Source: Halorubrum salsamenti
GTDB lineage: Archaea; Halobacteriota; Halobacteria; Halobacteriales; Haloferacaceae
Reading direction: 5' to 3'
Assembly (NCBI RefSeq): GCF_007671685.1
Contig: NZ_VCNL01000010.1
Span: forward strand, 1-64,000
Length of the DNA: 64,000 nucleotides
The notes below the pieces were generated by a model. That model did not search any database. It was given only the letters and a program-made list of their open reading frames with translations, and was not told where the DNA came from. Shown piece by piece: positions 8,997-19,193 of the stretch (its first letter is position 1; every line of letters begins with the position of its first letter). A program made the position numbers and the translations under genes.

Positions 8997-11900
8997 TCGA
9001 CGACGACCATCTATTCGACGACCCCGACCCGCAGTTCGAAGAATCGATCCGCATCGACCGAGACCTCGAGATGGAGGACGCAGCTGAGCGGCGTGATGCC
9101 CAGTATCGTCGCTACTTGGATGACTATCATCTTACGGAAGCCACCGTCACCTTCCTGGAGGACCTCTTCAGCCACTTCCACGAGGAAACCCCCGACGCCG
9201 ACGAGCGGAACCACTGGCTCTATGGCTACTACGGTAGCGGAAAGAGCCACCTTCTGACTGCGCTGGACCTACTGGTCGACACCGAGCAAGTCGAAGCTGC
9301 CGGCAGTCAAGCTGTCTGGGACCGCTTCGACGACAACAATGCCGAACCGGCGCTAGGCGAGGCATGGGAGGCGATGCATGACGAGACGCTCATCGTCCCG
9401 ATCTCGATTAACTTGCTTCAGTACCAGGGCGTTCGCGAACAGAGCTTCAGTGAGATCGTCCTCCAGGAAGTCTACAAACAGCGGGGTTTCGCCGATCGAC
9501 TAGATGTCGCCTTCTTTGAGGAGGAATTCCAGCGTAGTGGCGGGCTGTTCGACACCCAGGCGGTCTGGAACCAGCGCGAGCAGCTCCTCAACCAGATCCT
9601 TGGCGACGAAGGCGTCACCGACCCAGCGTATGATTGGGACGACGTCCGACAGTACCAGATCCTCTCGGACATCCTGCTCCCGGATCTCACCGAGCGAGCG
9701 ACGGGGATGGTTGACAACCTAGAGGACATCCAGAACAAGAAGATCGGCCAAGAACTCGCCGTCCAGAAAATCGAGTCGTACAGACAGGAACTCGAGGATG
9801 AACATGACCGTCCGGTGAAGATCGCCCTCCTGATGGACGAGGTTACCCTCTTCATCGGGGGGAACTATCAGCGGCTGTCCGAACTGAATGCGCTCGCGGA
9901 GGGGATCAAAGACGTCGGCGAGGGCAACATCATCTCCGTCGTCACCGCCCAGTCGAACATCGAGGACGTTCAGCCCGGTCTCGCTGTCAAGCAGCTCAAC
10001 TTTGGAATCCTCAAAGATCGATTCCCACAGCAGTACGAGCTCCCGAGCCGCCACGTCGGGGAAATCGTCCAACAGCGCCTGCTCGCCAAATCCGAAGAGG
10101 GCACAGAGTGGATCGAGTCTAACGCACTCACGGCAACGGTCGATCCCAATATCATGCTCACCTATCGCGAGGTCACCCAGAACACAGCGCCACCACTCGA
10201 TTCTCTCGATAATGAGCAGTTCATCCAGTACTACCCGCTGCTTCCGTATCAGCCGGCGCTGTTCATGGAGATCCTCTCGAACCTCCGGAACCAGCTATCC
10301 GATGCCACGAAGTCCATCTTCTCGGGGACGGCTCGAGCTGTGCTGTCCCTAGTGGCAGGATTGCGTACAGAGTGGGCCGACAAGGACAGTGACATGCCGG
10401 TCATTAGCTTGGTCGATTTCTACGACCTCGTCCAGTACGAGCTACAGGACATCATTCCAGACAAGACCGACGTCATCGCCGACATCGAGGACGATCCAGA
10501 GACAGACAAGTTTGACGTCAAAGTGGCCAAAGCCGTCCTGCTGTTGTCCTATGTCCCCGAGATGATCCCCCAGACCGACTCAAATCTCGCAACCGCGGTC
10601 ATGGACGACCTCGAGGGAGACATTCGCTCGAACGTTCAAAACCGAGTGCGGAACTCCTTGGAGGGAAGCCTTGAGAAGTATATCCGCCCGGACACCAGCA
10701 CCGACGGATCCGATCTCCGGCTCACGGATCGGGAAGAGCAGCAACTTATCGCTGAGGCTAACGAGCTCGAGACTCAGCCCGACTGGAATGAGATCATCGA
10801 CACGCTGGACAACCGCCTGTGGGGCGATATCATCGCCGAACTCGACCTGCCGGTAAGCTACGAGTGGGGTACCGATGGCGACGATGAGACCGCTTATCCG
10901 GTCGGCTACGCCTTCCAGATCGATGGCACCGACCTCGAGACCGGCTACAGCGACAGTGAAGATCCGGTCTTCGACGTCGATGTCGTCGTCCGCGGACTGC
11001 GGCCGGACGTCGACACCGACCGAATCGCGCAGGACAAACTCTACTGGCTGCTGGAGACGGAGGGTGTCGGTGAACTCCGCACCCAGCTGTGCGAGTGGTG
11101 GGCCCTCGAGAAGGCGACACGTCGGACGAACCCGCCCGAATCAGTCGTCCGGGACCGGAGAGATGCTGCCAACCGCGTCGTTGACAAGCTACGTTCGGCA
11201 CTGGCCAACGGGGAGTTCACCGTCCAAGCTGACGACCTCTCGACGTTCCCGAACGCGCTGTCAGAGTACATTAGTGAAATCTACCCGGATTACTTCCACC
11301 CGGACTTGGCCAGGGTGAGTGAGGCACACCTGGATGAACTCCGCCAACTCGACGACGATGATGCGCTTCCAGGGTGGGCCGAGACCATTGGCGTTCCGGA
11401 GCAGTCGACAGGTGATTTCGCAACATTCAGCGACATCGCATTTGAGGTTCGGAAACGGGTCGGGACCCAAATCCAACAGAGTGAGCCTGGCGTCGACGTG
11501 GCCACGATCCTGGATCGGGTCACCGAGGAGGAACCGCTCTTTAGTGTTGAATCCAACAGCGGCCATGATCCATCCCCCGCACTGATCGCCGTACTCTGGG
11601 GCCTTTGCCGGGCAGGAGTGTTCAGAGTCACAACGATCGACGATGACCCGGCCGAGCTTGACGCCCTACTCAGCCCCCGCAGACACACTTCTCTTACCCT
11701 CTCGACGGTTCCTACTGGAAAGCGAGCGAAGGACGTTTTCGTTGAACACAACATCATTGAGCCGACCGAAAGCGAAAATCAGGGCTACATCAACGCCGCC
11801 GAGTGGCTCGAGAACATCGAGAGTCGGGCGAGCGGCCTCGCAAGCAACGTCGGTGTCAAAGCCGACACCACGTTCGAAACGGCGGGCGTCAAGACGTTCG

Positions 11901-12745
11901 TTGAGCGTCTCGCCACCGAAGCCGAAGCGATCGAGGATGCAGCCACAGAGCGACGCGAGGACGTTACCAGTGTCGAGACGGCTGAGCTTGAGGAGATGAT
12001 CGAGGCGGCAGAGGAACACGATGACATCTTGACGATGGCCGAGACTCACTGGGACGAACGCCTTCCTTTCCTCCTACAACTGGAAGGCCTCACCCGGCCT
12101 GAACTCCGCGAGGTGGAGTGGTTCAGCGACGATGTCCACGATCAACTCACGATCCTGGCCGACCAGGTCGAAACGGCCAGCGAGACGGACTGGTGGACCG
12201 ACGACGGATGGACCGCGTTCGTTGACGACCTCGATGCACGCCGACCCACCCTAGAGGCTCTTGAGAAGGCGTGGAGTGACCAGCAAGCCAAAACGACAGT
12301 CGACACACTCCAAGCGGATCTCGAGGGGCATCCGTGGCTCCAACAGCCAATGGAGCTCCCCACGACAGTCAGGGACGGGTTCAGAGTCACCTATCTCGAC
12401 CCGCTTCGAACCTTCCACACTACCGTCGAACACATCATGACTGTGGTCGAGGACCTGACCGACCCGGAGCCAAGCACGAACAACACGAGCGCCCTGACGA
12501 CGACACTGGGCCGACTTGATGGCCGTCTCGACTGGGATGCCCTCTCGACGGAGACGGTCGAGCAGCGCCGAGAGCAGCTCGCGACGGTCGACCGACTGGT
12601 CGACGGTGAGGTGCCCGGTGAGCTGACCGGTGTCGGCCTCCTGCCTGATGATGCTGACGCGCTTCGTGCACAAATCGAGGAACTCGAAGAGGAGGATATG
12701 GACCTAGACCTAATCGACGCCGACGGTGGGGTGATCGTCCGATGA
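8993..12745 (+). CDS. brxC: BREX ATPase BrxC/PglY, first copy
   Basis: A 1,250-residue P-loop ATPase of the BrxC/PglY family. Walker A GSGKSH is at 81-86, preceded by YGYY, and the Walker B region LLMDEV is at 279-284. The remainder is a long helical region with acidic coiled-coil-like stretches. BrxC proteins of about 1,200 residues are the large AAA-like core of BREX. It overlaps its neighbours by 4 nt on both sides, so it is translationally coupled with the BrxA-like and BrxB-like genes. A second brxC follows one gene later; the two share the P-loop context but are clearly diverged, which suggests a hetero-oligomer and not a redundant duplicate. Confidence 0.9.
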   Translation: MIDDDHLFDDPDPQFEESIRIDRDLEMEDAAERRDAQYRRYLDDYHLTEATVTFLEDLFSHFHEETPDADERNHWLYGYYGSGKSHLLTALDLLVDTEQVEAAGSQAVWDRFDDNNAEPALGEAWEAMHDETLIVPISINLLQYQGVREQSFSEIVLQEVYKQRGFADRLDVAFFEEEFQRSGGLFDTQAVWNQREQLLNQILGDEGVTDPAYDWDDVRQYQILSDILLPDLTERATGMVDNLEDIQNKKIGQELAVQKIESYRQELEDEHDRPVKIALLMDEVTLFIGGNYQRLSELNALAEGIKDVGEGNIISVVTAQSNIEDVQPGLAVKQLNFGILKDRFPQQYELPSRHVGEIVQQRLLAKSEEGTEWIESNALTATVDPNIMLTYREVTQNTAPPLDSLDNEQFIQYYPLLPYQPALFMEILSNLRNQLSDATKSIFSGTARAVLSLVAGLRTEWADKDSDMPVISLVDFYDLVQYELQDIIPDKTDVIADIEDDPETDKFDVKVAKAVLLLSYVPEMIPQTDSNLATAVMDDLEGDIRSNVQNRVRNSLEGSLEKYIRPDTSTDGSDLRLTDREEQQLIAEANELETQPDWNEIIDTLDNRLWGDIIAELDLPVSYEWGTDGDDETAYPVGYAFQIDGTDLETGYSDSEDPVFDVDVVVRGLRPDVDTDRIAQDKLYWLLETEGVGELRTQLCEWWALEKATRRTNPPESVVRDRRDAANRVVDKLRSALANGEFTVQADDLSTFPNALSEYISEIYPDYFHPDLARVSEAHLDELRQLDDDDALPGWAETIGVPEQSTGDFATFSDIAFEVRKRVGTQIQQSEPGVDVATILDRVTEEEPLFSVESNSGHDPSPALIAVLWGLCRAGVFRVTTIDDDPAELDALLSPRRHTSLTLSTVPTGKRAKDVFVEHNIIEPTESENQGYINAAEWLENIESRASGLASNVGVKADTTFETAGVKTFVERLATEAEAIEDAATERREDVTSVETAELEEMIEAAEEHDDILTMAETHWDERLPFLLQLEGLTRPELREVEWFSDDVHDQLTILADQVETASETDWWTDDGWTAFVDDLDARRPTLEALEKAWSDQQAKTTVDTLQADLEGHPWLQQPMELPTTVRDGFRVTYLDPLRTFHTTVEHIMTVVEDLTDPEPSTNNTSALTTTLGRLDGRLDWDALSTETVEQRREQLATVDRLVDGEVPGELTGVGLLPDDADALRAQIEELEEEDMDLDLIDADGGVIVR

Positions 12746-13380
12746 GCAAACCGGCGACTAATCCACTCGTCCAGTTCGCTACGGAGTTGGTCGACTTCGC
12801 CCGTGGCGAACGACGAGGGATCCGGAATCCCTTCGTCATGGTTCCCGTCGAACCGGAGATTGAGAACCAAGTTACCAACCGGCTTGAGGCGTGGGCGACC
12901 ACACCTGACGGTGCCCTCGCCAACTGGGAGGATGCCACAGACACCGACGGCAATGCTGTAAGCGTAACGCCCGTCCGACTGGATGCTCTCCTGCCTGAAA
13001 CGACAGCATTCGAGACTACCGTTGATCTCGGCCCCCTCGAGCGTGTGGAGGCGGCCGCCGTCGAGGACACACTCAAGCGAAACCTCGCCTCGGAGTTGGT
13101 CGATGGACTCATCGCCGACTACATCGAGGATGGCAGGGTAACCAACGACCGCTCATCAGTGCTTGTCCTCCTGAATCTCGGGAGTCTGTACCCGTTCACC
13201 CGAGCCTCGGAGTTACTCGATGAGCTCGACCGCAAAAACGTCAACACCACTGTTGGAATCCCCTTCCCAGGGTCGGTTACTGGTGGTCGTTTGAGCTTCT
13301 TCGACGAGCGTGCGCGCCACTACTACCCGGCGCACCGAATCGGCAACAAAGTGACTGCGGGGTACCTGACCGATGTCTGA
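12742..13380 (+). CDS. BREX BrxB-like (DUF1788) protein
   Basis: A 212-residue protein between the two brxC genes. The segment VLVLLNLGSLYPFTRASELL (about 133-152), followed by a GIPFPG loop and a C-terminal SFFDERARHYYPAHRI, matches the DUF1788/BrxB pattern, in which an N-L-G-S-L-[FY]-P-F core and a YYRAF-like end are conserved. BrxB is small and has no known enzymatic motif. The position between two BrxC copies is typical of the haloarchaeal type 5 arrangement, where this gene may be listed as brxT. It overlaps brxC1 by 4 nt and brxC2 by 8 nt. Confidence 0.7.
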   Translation: MSKPATNPLVQFATELVDFARGERRGIRNPFVMVPVEPEIENQVTNRLEAWATTPDGALANWEDATDTDGNAVSVTPVRLDALLPETTAFETTVDLGPLERVEAAAVEDTLKRNLASELVDGLIADYIEDGRVTNDRSSVLVLLNLGSLYPFTRASELLDELDRKNVNTTVGIPFPGSVTGGRLSFFDERARHYYPAHRIGNKVTAGYLTDV

Positions 13381-16300
13381 ATTTGATACACTGGCTGACC
13401 TATTCCCGGCGGACCGCCAACCGACTCGCGAACTTGAGCCGATCCAGAAGGTCGACAAGACCGACCAGATCGAACGCGACATCGATGAGTTCTACGAGAC
13501 AAAAAGCGCCAGGCGCGTGCTGCGGGAAACCGCTGCGATCGTCGCTAACGATGATGTCGACCATCGGTTCCGGTACGTTCATGCGACCTTCGGCTCTGGG
13601 AAGTCCCATCTGCTGAAACTCATCGGCGTCGCCACCGGCGAGCTGGACGGTCTGGAAGAATACGCTCACGAGCTCGCACACAAAACAACCGGCTTCAAGG
13701 AGTTCCGAGATGCGCTTGCTGACTCTCACATCGATCACCTACAGCCGCTATTCCTGAACCTCCTTGACCGGGATCGGGACGACACCAAACTCCCGCTGAT
13801 CCTGTATGAAGAGCTCGGACGGCGCCGTGGATACCACACCTCTCTCCCGTGGCTCCTGGAGTTTTGCTGGCAACTCGACATCGAACACGACCTGTGGGAC
13901 GCCCTCTCGAGCCATGAATATGAGGGGCTGACACTTGACGAGGTCGTCGACCGGCCAGCCTCCCTCCGACCGTGGCTCCAGCAGGCAATCCCTGAGCTCG
14001 ACGGCGCCGCCGCGGCCGGGTTGAACTCTGCGGCCGCCGTTGACGCACGGATCGATGATGCGGCGGCTGCGATCAAGCCCGAATCGTTCGGCCCCAACGA
14101 CCTCGTTGACCGCCTCCACCGGACGAAACGCCATCTCGAACGCGACGGTGAGACCCACCAGTTCCTGATCGGGCTGGACGAAATCGCGATCTACGTCGGC
14201 GACCAGCAGCGACGGTACGAGGAGGTCGTCGAGACCGTCACCACCCTCATCGACGGGCTCAACCCGCCCATCCTCGGCACGGGCCAATGGCCGATGCGGG
14301 ACATGCAGCAGAACTTCATTGGCGATGTCGACGACGAAGCGTGGTACGCCCAGGAGGTCAAACTCGAGGGTGCCGACACCGAGACCATCGTCCGGAAACG
14401 TTGGCTACAGAAATCGTCAGACGGAGCCGACTACATCAAATCCGGTCTCCTTGACGGCGCCCCGGAGATCGAGCCAGAAATTGCCGAAGAAGCCACCCCA
14501 CCGGATCACAACGACTCGGTCGAAGCCTACCCCTTCCGCGATCTAGACCTGTGGCTCCTTCGAGATTCAATGCAGGGGCTGATCGAGGGCGACCGAGACA
14601 CTGACCGCGACTATATTCAGGGCCGTGCCCTCCTTGCCCGAGTTCGTTCGCTGTTCGTCAAGCACGGTTGGGCAAGCCAGCCGCCGGGCGTCGTCGTCCC
14701 CTGGGACGAACTGTTCGACATCATCAACGCTGACACCGAACTCATCTCCAGCTGGGCGACAGACCTGATCAACCGAGTTGAGAACACGCTTGAAAATCAA
14801 ACCGCCACTCGAACAGCTAAGGCGCTGTTCTTGCTCAGTCAGGTCGACACTATTCCCCGCACTGCGGACAACCTGACACGACTTTTAGCCAGTGATGTCG
14901 ACACGGATCTCGACGCACGTTCCGGAGAGGTCGAGACTCAGCTCGAGGCGATGGCCCGGAAGAATCTGATTCGGAAGAGCACCGAAACTGCCGAACCGAC
15001 CTATACGATCCTCTCGGAAGAGGACATCCAATTCTGGCAGGAAGTCCAACAGGAAGCCACTGACCTCCCTGAACACCAGGTCCAGAACAACATCCAGGAG
15101 CTTATCCAAGAGTCCGATCCGACCCGACTCCCGGATCATGAAGGGACCCAGATAGGGACCTTCGGCGACCGTAGTGGGATCGAGTACACCGTCCGGTACG
15201 TCGTCGACCGCTCGATTCCGGACTCCGTTACTGAGGAGTACGACACGATCGTCATCCGACTGTTGGTCCATGATTCTGAGACGATTAGTAGCCAGCGACC
15301 ACAGTGGCAAGACGCCCATAGCGGGCCGACCGGACGTGAAGACGTCTTGGTCACGGTCGAACTCACCGAGACGATTCGCCGGCAGGTGCGAGAACTGATC
15401 GGGATGCAGCGGGTGCTGAGCGGGATGGCTGACCCAAGCCCGGAGCATCGACTCCAACAACAGGACATGCAGCAAGAGGTCGAAGACGAACTAGACGAAC
15501 GGCTCGACGGAGCTGTAGTGTATCTCCCGCAGCGGGAGGCCGCCTACGGTACCTACCTCGAAGACATCGATACCGCAGTTGTAACTGCTGTTGACGAGAA
15601 GTTCCCGAACCGGAAAAACATCGACCATAGCCTTCAACTCGAGGATCTCCAGGACCTCATTGAATTCTTCCATGAAGGGGGTTCATGGCCCCTGAGCGAG
15701 GATGATGCAGACGAGCTGGGCGTGAATCCGATCCCACGGACCATTAATAACGGCTGGGCGATGGAGTTTCTCGAACTCGATCGGTTCACAGATGACGAGC
15801 GAGTCACTGGGAACCGGATCTTAGAGACGATCAACGGCCGGGGCGGGGCGTTCCTCGGCACTCCCCTCGAAGCGCTCCAAACGCTGCTGTTCGTGTTGGT
15901 TGCCGACAATAGAATCGCTCTCCGTGCGGATGGTGAGCGACTAACTGATACTCGAACGATCGCCCGCACCATCACCCGGACAACGCTGTTCGAAGACGCG
16001 ATCATCGTATTTGATCCATCACCCCCGCCGGAGGACCTGAGTGACGTCTATGCGGCACTGGTCGGTGAGAAACCGGAGACCGATGATACCCAGGAGCTGC
16101 TGGACGGACTGAAAGAGTGGGCCACCGAGCACCCAGACGCATTCAACACCGTCATCGCACGGACGAGCCTCGAATTCGACAGCCGCCATTCGCTCGACGC
16201 CCTCGAGGATGCTCTCAGGCCGGCCTTCGCTGGTGAAGCGTTGGACGCGGATTACCTGACTAACGAATCCGTCGTCGAGCAGGCCGAGCGGTATTCCGAA

Positions 16301-17059
16301 GCTGCTCCCCTGTTCACGACTGATGACGACACGATGGATCCGCTCTGGGACCGGGCAGCCGACATTAGCGCGTGGCTCACAAAGCACTACCCGACAGCGA
16401 CGATCACGGGACATCTCAGCACAAGCACGAGCGGCTCACAGCTCCCGAGCGCTGACACGCTAGAGTCCCATCTCGAGGAAGCTAGGGCCTTCAGAGTCGA
16501 AACGCTCCAGGAGCTCTACAGACAGCTAACGGGTGAGGAAGCGACCGCTGAGGAGGTTCAGACACTACGTGCAGACCTCACCGACGCACTACAGAACCGA
16601 GCCCTGAGTGCGGACATTGAGCGAGTAAGTGAGTCGTATCCGCAGGTGGAATTCCAGACACTCCAGGCCGTTATCGACGACGCTGCGGCCGCTGACGAAC
16701 CCCTGCCCGAGGAAGCCTTTGCCGACGGCGATCTACGAAAAAACGCTGAAACGCTCGCTAACGGCCGCGAACTCCTTGATACCGGGCAGAACGGTACCTC
16801 GATATATGACCAACTCAGCGATGTCAACGAAGCCCTCGATGAATGCCACGATGGGTTCGTTACCCAGCAGATCAGCCAGGCCGTCAGCGGGACCACGATC
16901 CCGACCACCGATCGCGCAACACAACTGCTCAAGCAAGGACGCGCAATCCTCGAGGAGAATGAGTGTGGTGATACCCCGCCTGAACACGAACTCTGGCAAC
17001 AAATTTCGAGCTATGACGATGGAACGATCGTCGTCATCGACACGGAGGAGACTCAATGA
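13373..17059 (+). CDS. brxC: BREX ATPase BrxC/PglY, second copy
   Basis: A 1,228-residue second BrxC/PglY ATPase. Walker A GSGKSH is at 74-79 and the Walker B region FLIGLDEIAIYVGDQ at 264-278. Only the ATPase region is easily matched to the first copy; the rest differs in sequence and in the position of the acidic segments. It starts 8 nt inside the BrxB-like gene and ends with an ATGA overlap with pglZ, so it is part of one coupled operon. Two intact BrxC proteins are a feature of the type 5 and type 2-like BREX families; both P-loops are complete here, so both are probably active. Confidence 0.88.
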   Translation: MSEFDTLADLFPADRQPTRELEPIQKVDKTDQIERDIDEFYETKSARRVLRETAAIVANDDVDHRFRYVHATFGSGKSHLLKLIGVATGELDGLEEYAHELAHKTTGFKEFRDALADSHIDHLQPLFLNLLDRDRDDTKLPLILYEELGRRRGYHTSLPWLLEFCWQLDIEHDLWDALSSHEYEGLTLDEVVDRPASLRPWLQQAIPELDGAAAAGLNSAAAVDARIDDAAAAIKPESFGPNDLVDRLHRTKRHLERDGETHQFLIGLDEIAIYVGDQQRRYEEVVETVTTLIDGLNPPILGTGQWPMRDMQQNFIGDVDDEAWYAQEVKLEGADTETIVRKRWLQKSSDGADYIKSGLLDGAPEIEPEIAEEATPPDHNDSVEAYPFRDLDLWLLRDSMQGLIEGDRDTDRDYIQGRALLARVRSLFVKHGWASQPPGVVVPWDELFDIINADTELISSWATDLINRVENTLENQTATRTAKALFLLSQVDTIPRTADNLTRLLASDVDTDLDARSGEVETQLEAMARKNLIRKSTETAEPTYTILSEEDIQFWQEVQQEATDLPEHQVQNNIQELIQESDPTRLPDHEGTQIGTFGDRSGIEYTVRYVVDRSIPDSVTEEYDTIVIRLLVHDSETISSQRPQWQDAHSGPTGREDVLVTVELTETIRRQVRELIGMQRVLSGMADPSPEHRLQQQDMQQEVEDELDERLDGAVVYLPQREAAYGTYLEDIDTAVVTAVDEKFPNRKNIDHSLQLEDLQDLIEFFHEGGSWPLSEDDADELGVNPIPRTINNGWAMEFLELDRFTDDERVTGNRILETINGRGGAFLGTPLEALQTLLFVLVADNRIALRADGERLTDTRTIARTITRTTLFEDAIIVFDPSPPPEDLSDVYAALVGEKPETDDTQELLDGLKEWATEHPDAFNTVIARTSLEFDSRHSLDALEDALRPAFAGEALDADYLTNESVVEQAERYSEAAPLFTTDDDTMDPLWDRAADISAWLTKHYPTATITGHLSTSTSGSQLPSADTLESHLEEARAFRVETLQELYRQLTGEEATAEEVQTLRADLTDALQNRALSADIERVSESYPQVEFQTLQAVIDDAAAADEPLPEEAFADGDLRKNAETLANGRELLDTGQNGTSIYDQLSDVNEALDECHDGFVTQQISQAVSGTTIPTTDRATQLLKQGRAILEENECGDTPPEHELWQQISSYDDGTIVVIDTEETQ

Positions 17060-19164
17060 AACAGCAGCCAACTCACTCACTGACTGACGAAGCACGACAA
17101 CAGCTCCAACAGGCTTTCCCAGACAGTCACACCGCAGCGGTCAGAGTTGTGTGGTGGGACGACGGCGGCTATCTCGCGGACATCGTCAAGGATGCAACAC
17201 AGAAGATGGACATTGGCTTTCGGGCCGCCGATGAGTTCCCCCTCGACCTTCGAACTGACGCCGTTGAGGAAGAACGCGAGATGGACCGACCAGTCGTGTG
17301 GTACGTCCCCGAGGCGAAAGCGGGGCGTGATTGGTTCCGCGATATCCGGGAAACTGGTGGTGAAGTAGCCTGCAGTATCGAAGAACTCACGGCCGATCTC
17401 TATGCGGTCAAACCCTGGGACATCTTCGACGTCGAGCGGCACGACGCCACTACGCGGGCGGAGGTCGCCGACCTGATTAAGCAGAAGTTCCAACAGCGGG
17501 GGATCCCCCAGTACGACGCTCTCCGCGAGGAGATTATCACGAAGGGTGGCGGGAAGTTGATCGACCACCTCCTTCGGGATGGCTGGCCGGAAATCAGTCG
17601 AGATCCAGAGACAGTCGCTGATGTTCGTCGCAGACTCAACGACGACGTTCCAATTTCAGCCGATGCCGGCCCGGACGAGATTACGGAAACGGTCCGGCGC
17701 TGGGCTGTCGCTCAGGCACTCCATCAGAGTGGCGTCGACGCCTCACTGTTCGAGGAGGGGTATGGCGAATCTGCATACAGCCCCCTGACGGAGCTGCTCA
17801 ACATGGGTGGGACCAGGGCTCGGGCCGAGCAGTATCTGGATGTAGAGTACTGGTCGGATGTCATCCAGAGTCTCGATGATGTCTGGGAGTACGCTGACTG
17901 TCCAGTCGACCGCGCCCTCGATGAAGCTCTTTGGGAGGTGTGGCACGATCGGTTCGAGGCCGGTGATCTCGCCACTTGTATTGATCATGCACAGACGAGA
18001 CAGACCGCACTGACTGTTTATCCTGAGCATACCAGCTGGCGCAATATCTGGGCCCAAGCAGAGCACCTCGCACGATTGCAACATCAGTTCGAAGCTTGGG
18101 AGAATCGAACCAGTGACGATGATCCGTTCACGGCGTATGCGGACTCGGAAGACGGAAGTTGGCAGATTGATGACGAAGTGCTCCGACTCCAGCTGACAGG
18201 TACTCCCGAGACAGGGATCCCGGCTGCCCACCCAGCGAAGACAACGTTACCGACCCTTCGGGACGAGTTGCTCGGCGATCGGTATCGGGAGTATCTCGAC
18301 ACGCTTGCCAACGAGGTTGAGGCGTCGATGCAGGTCAAGAACCCCCTAGCTGATAAGGACTCAGCGTATGAGTGGTGGACCGATCATGAAGACGAGTTCG
18401 AGAAGGCCGGGACCGTTGCCGTCTTGCTGATCGACGCATTACGGTTCGACCTCGGTCAGCGACTCGCCGAAGCACTCACCGATTCCTTCGACGTCACCCA
18501 CGAAACCCGCCTCTCGACGCTTCCCTCCGAGACGAAGTTCGGGATGGCCGCACTCACGCCTGGGCGGGCGTTCCGATTTTCTGTTGACATGTACAATGGG
18601 GCGCTTACACCTTTCCAGGGGGAGCGATCGCTCTCGACCAAACAGCGGCGGGTTGACTTCCTCAGCGACGAAGGCTGGGAAGTCCCCGACAATCGGGATT
18701 CTGGATGGGGTCATCATCACATTGCTTACTACGATAAGGAGATCGACGAAGTTGGCGAAGGCGAGATCGGCGAGATGGTCCATCACTTTGACGACTACGT
18801 CAACGATCTTGCGGCGATGATTCGGGACAAGCTCGATAACAAGAACTGGGACCGAATCTACGTCGTTACTGACCACGGATTTGTTCTCCTTCCGGAAGGG
18901 ACGACCACCGAGGCCGTTCCCTCAAAGGCCCCCGACAGTGAGGTGAAGTATCGCCGTGTCGCAGGGGATGACCTGAGTGGGCTTTCCAACGGCGTACACA
19001 TCTCTACGAACACGCCCGGACTCGACTATCTCGACACGGATATCCAGATCCTCGCTGATCCGCGCCAGTACTTCAGCAAGCAGGGGTACAGCGGCGATCG
19101 TTACTACCACGGAGGGCTTCTTCCCCAGGAGTGTATGCTCTCGTTCCTCGAAATCCAGAAGTAA
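17056..19164 (+). CDS. pglZ: BREX PglZ, alkaline-phosphatase-superfamily protein
   Basis: A 702-residue protein with the PglZ domain in its C-terminal half: the metal-binding Asp of VLLIDALRFDLGQRL at about 460, the TRLSTLPSETKFGM region at about 483-496 that holds the candidate nucleophile, and a VVTDHGF metal site near 600. The N-terminal 400 residues are helical and helicase-accessory-like. PglZ is the signature gene of all BREX systems; in other types it is required for both methylation and phage defence, but its substrate is not settled. It closes the plus-strand operon and converges with the methyltransferase at 19,194, 29 nt away. Confidence 0.93.
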   Translation: MKQQPTHSLTDEARQQLQQAFPDSHTAAVRVVWWDDGGYLADIVKDATQKMDIGFRAADEFPLDLRTDAVEEEREMDRPVVWYVPEAKAGRDWFRDIRETGGEVACSIEELTADLYAVKPWDIFDVERHDATTRAEVADLIKQKFQQRGIPQYDALREEIITKGGGKLIDHLLRDGWPEISRDPETVADVRRRLNDDVPISADAGPDEITETVRRWAVAQALHQSGVDASLFEEGYGESAYSPLTELLNMGGTRARAEQYLDVEYWSDVIQSLDDVWEYADCPVDRALDEALWEVWHDRFEAGDLATCIDHAQTRQTALTVYPEHTSWRNIWAQAEHLARLQHQFEAWENRTSDDDPFTAYADSEDGSWQIDDEVLRLQLTGTPETGIPAAHPAKTTLPTLRDELLGDRYREYLDTLANEVEASMQVKNPLADKDSAYEWWTDHEDEFEKAGTVAVLLIDALRFDLGQRLAEALTDSFDVTHETRLSTLPSETKFGMAALTPGRAFRFSVDMYNGALTPFQGERSLSTKQRRVDFLSDEGWEVPDNRDSGWGHHHIAYYDKEIDEVGEGEIGEMVHHFDDYVNDLAAMIRDKLDNKNWDRIYVVTDHGFVLLPEGTTTEAVPSKAPDSEVKYRRVAGDDLSGLSNGVHISTNTPGLDYLDTDIQILADPRQYFSKQGYSGDRYYHGGLLPQECMLSFLEIQK

Positions 19165-19193
19165 GAGTTAAACCCAGGATAGTCGTCAGGGGG

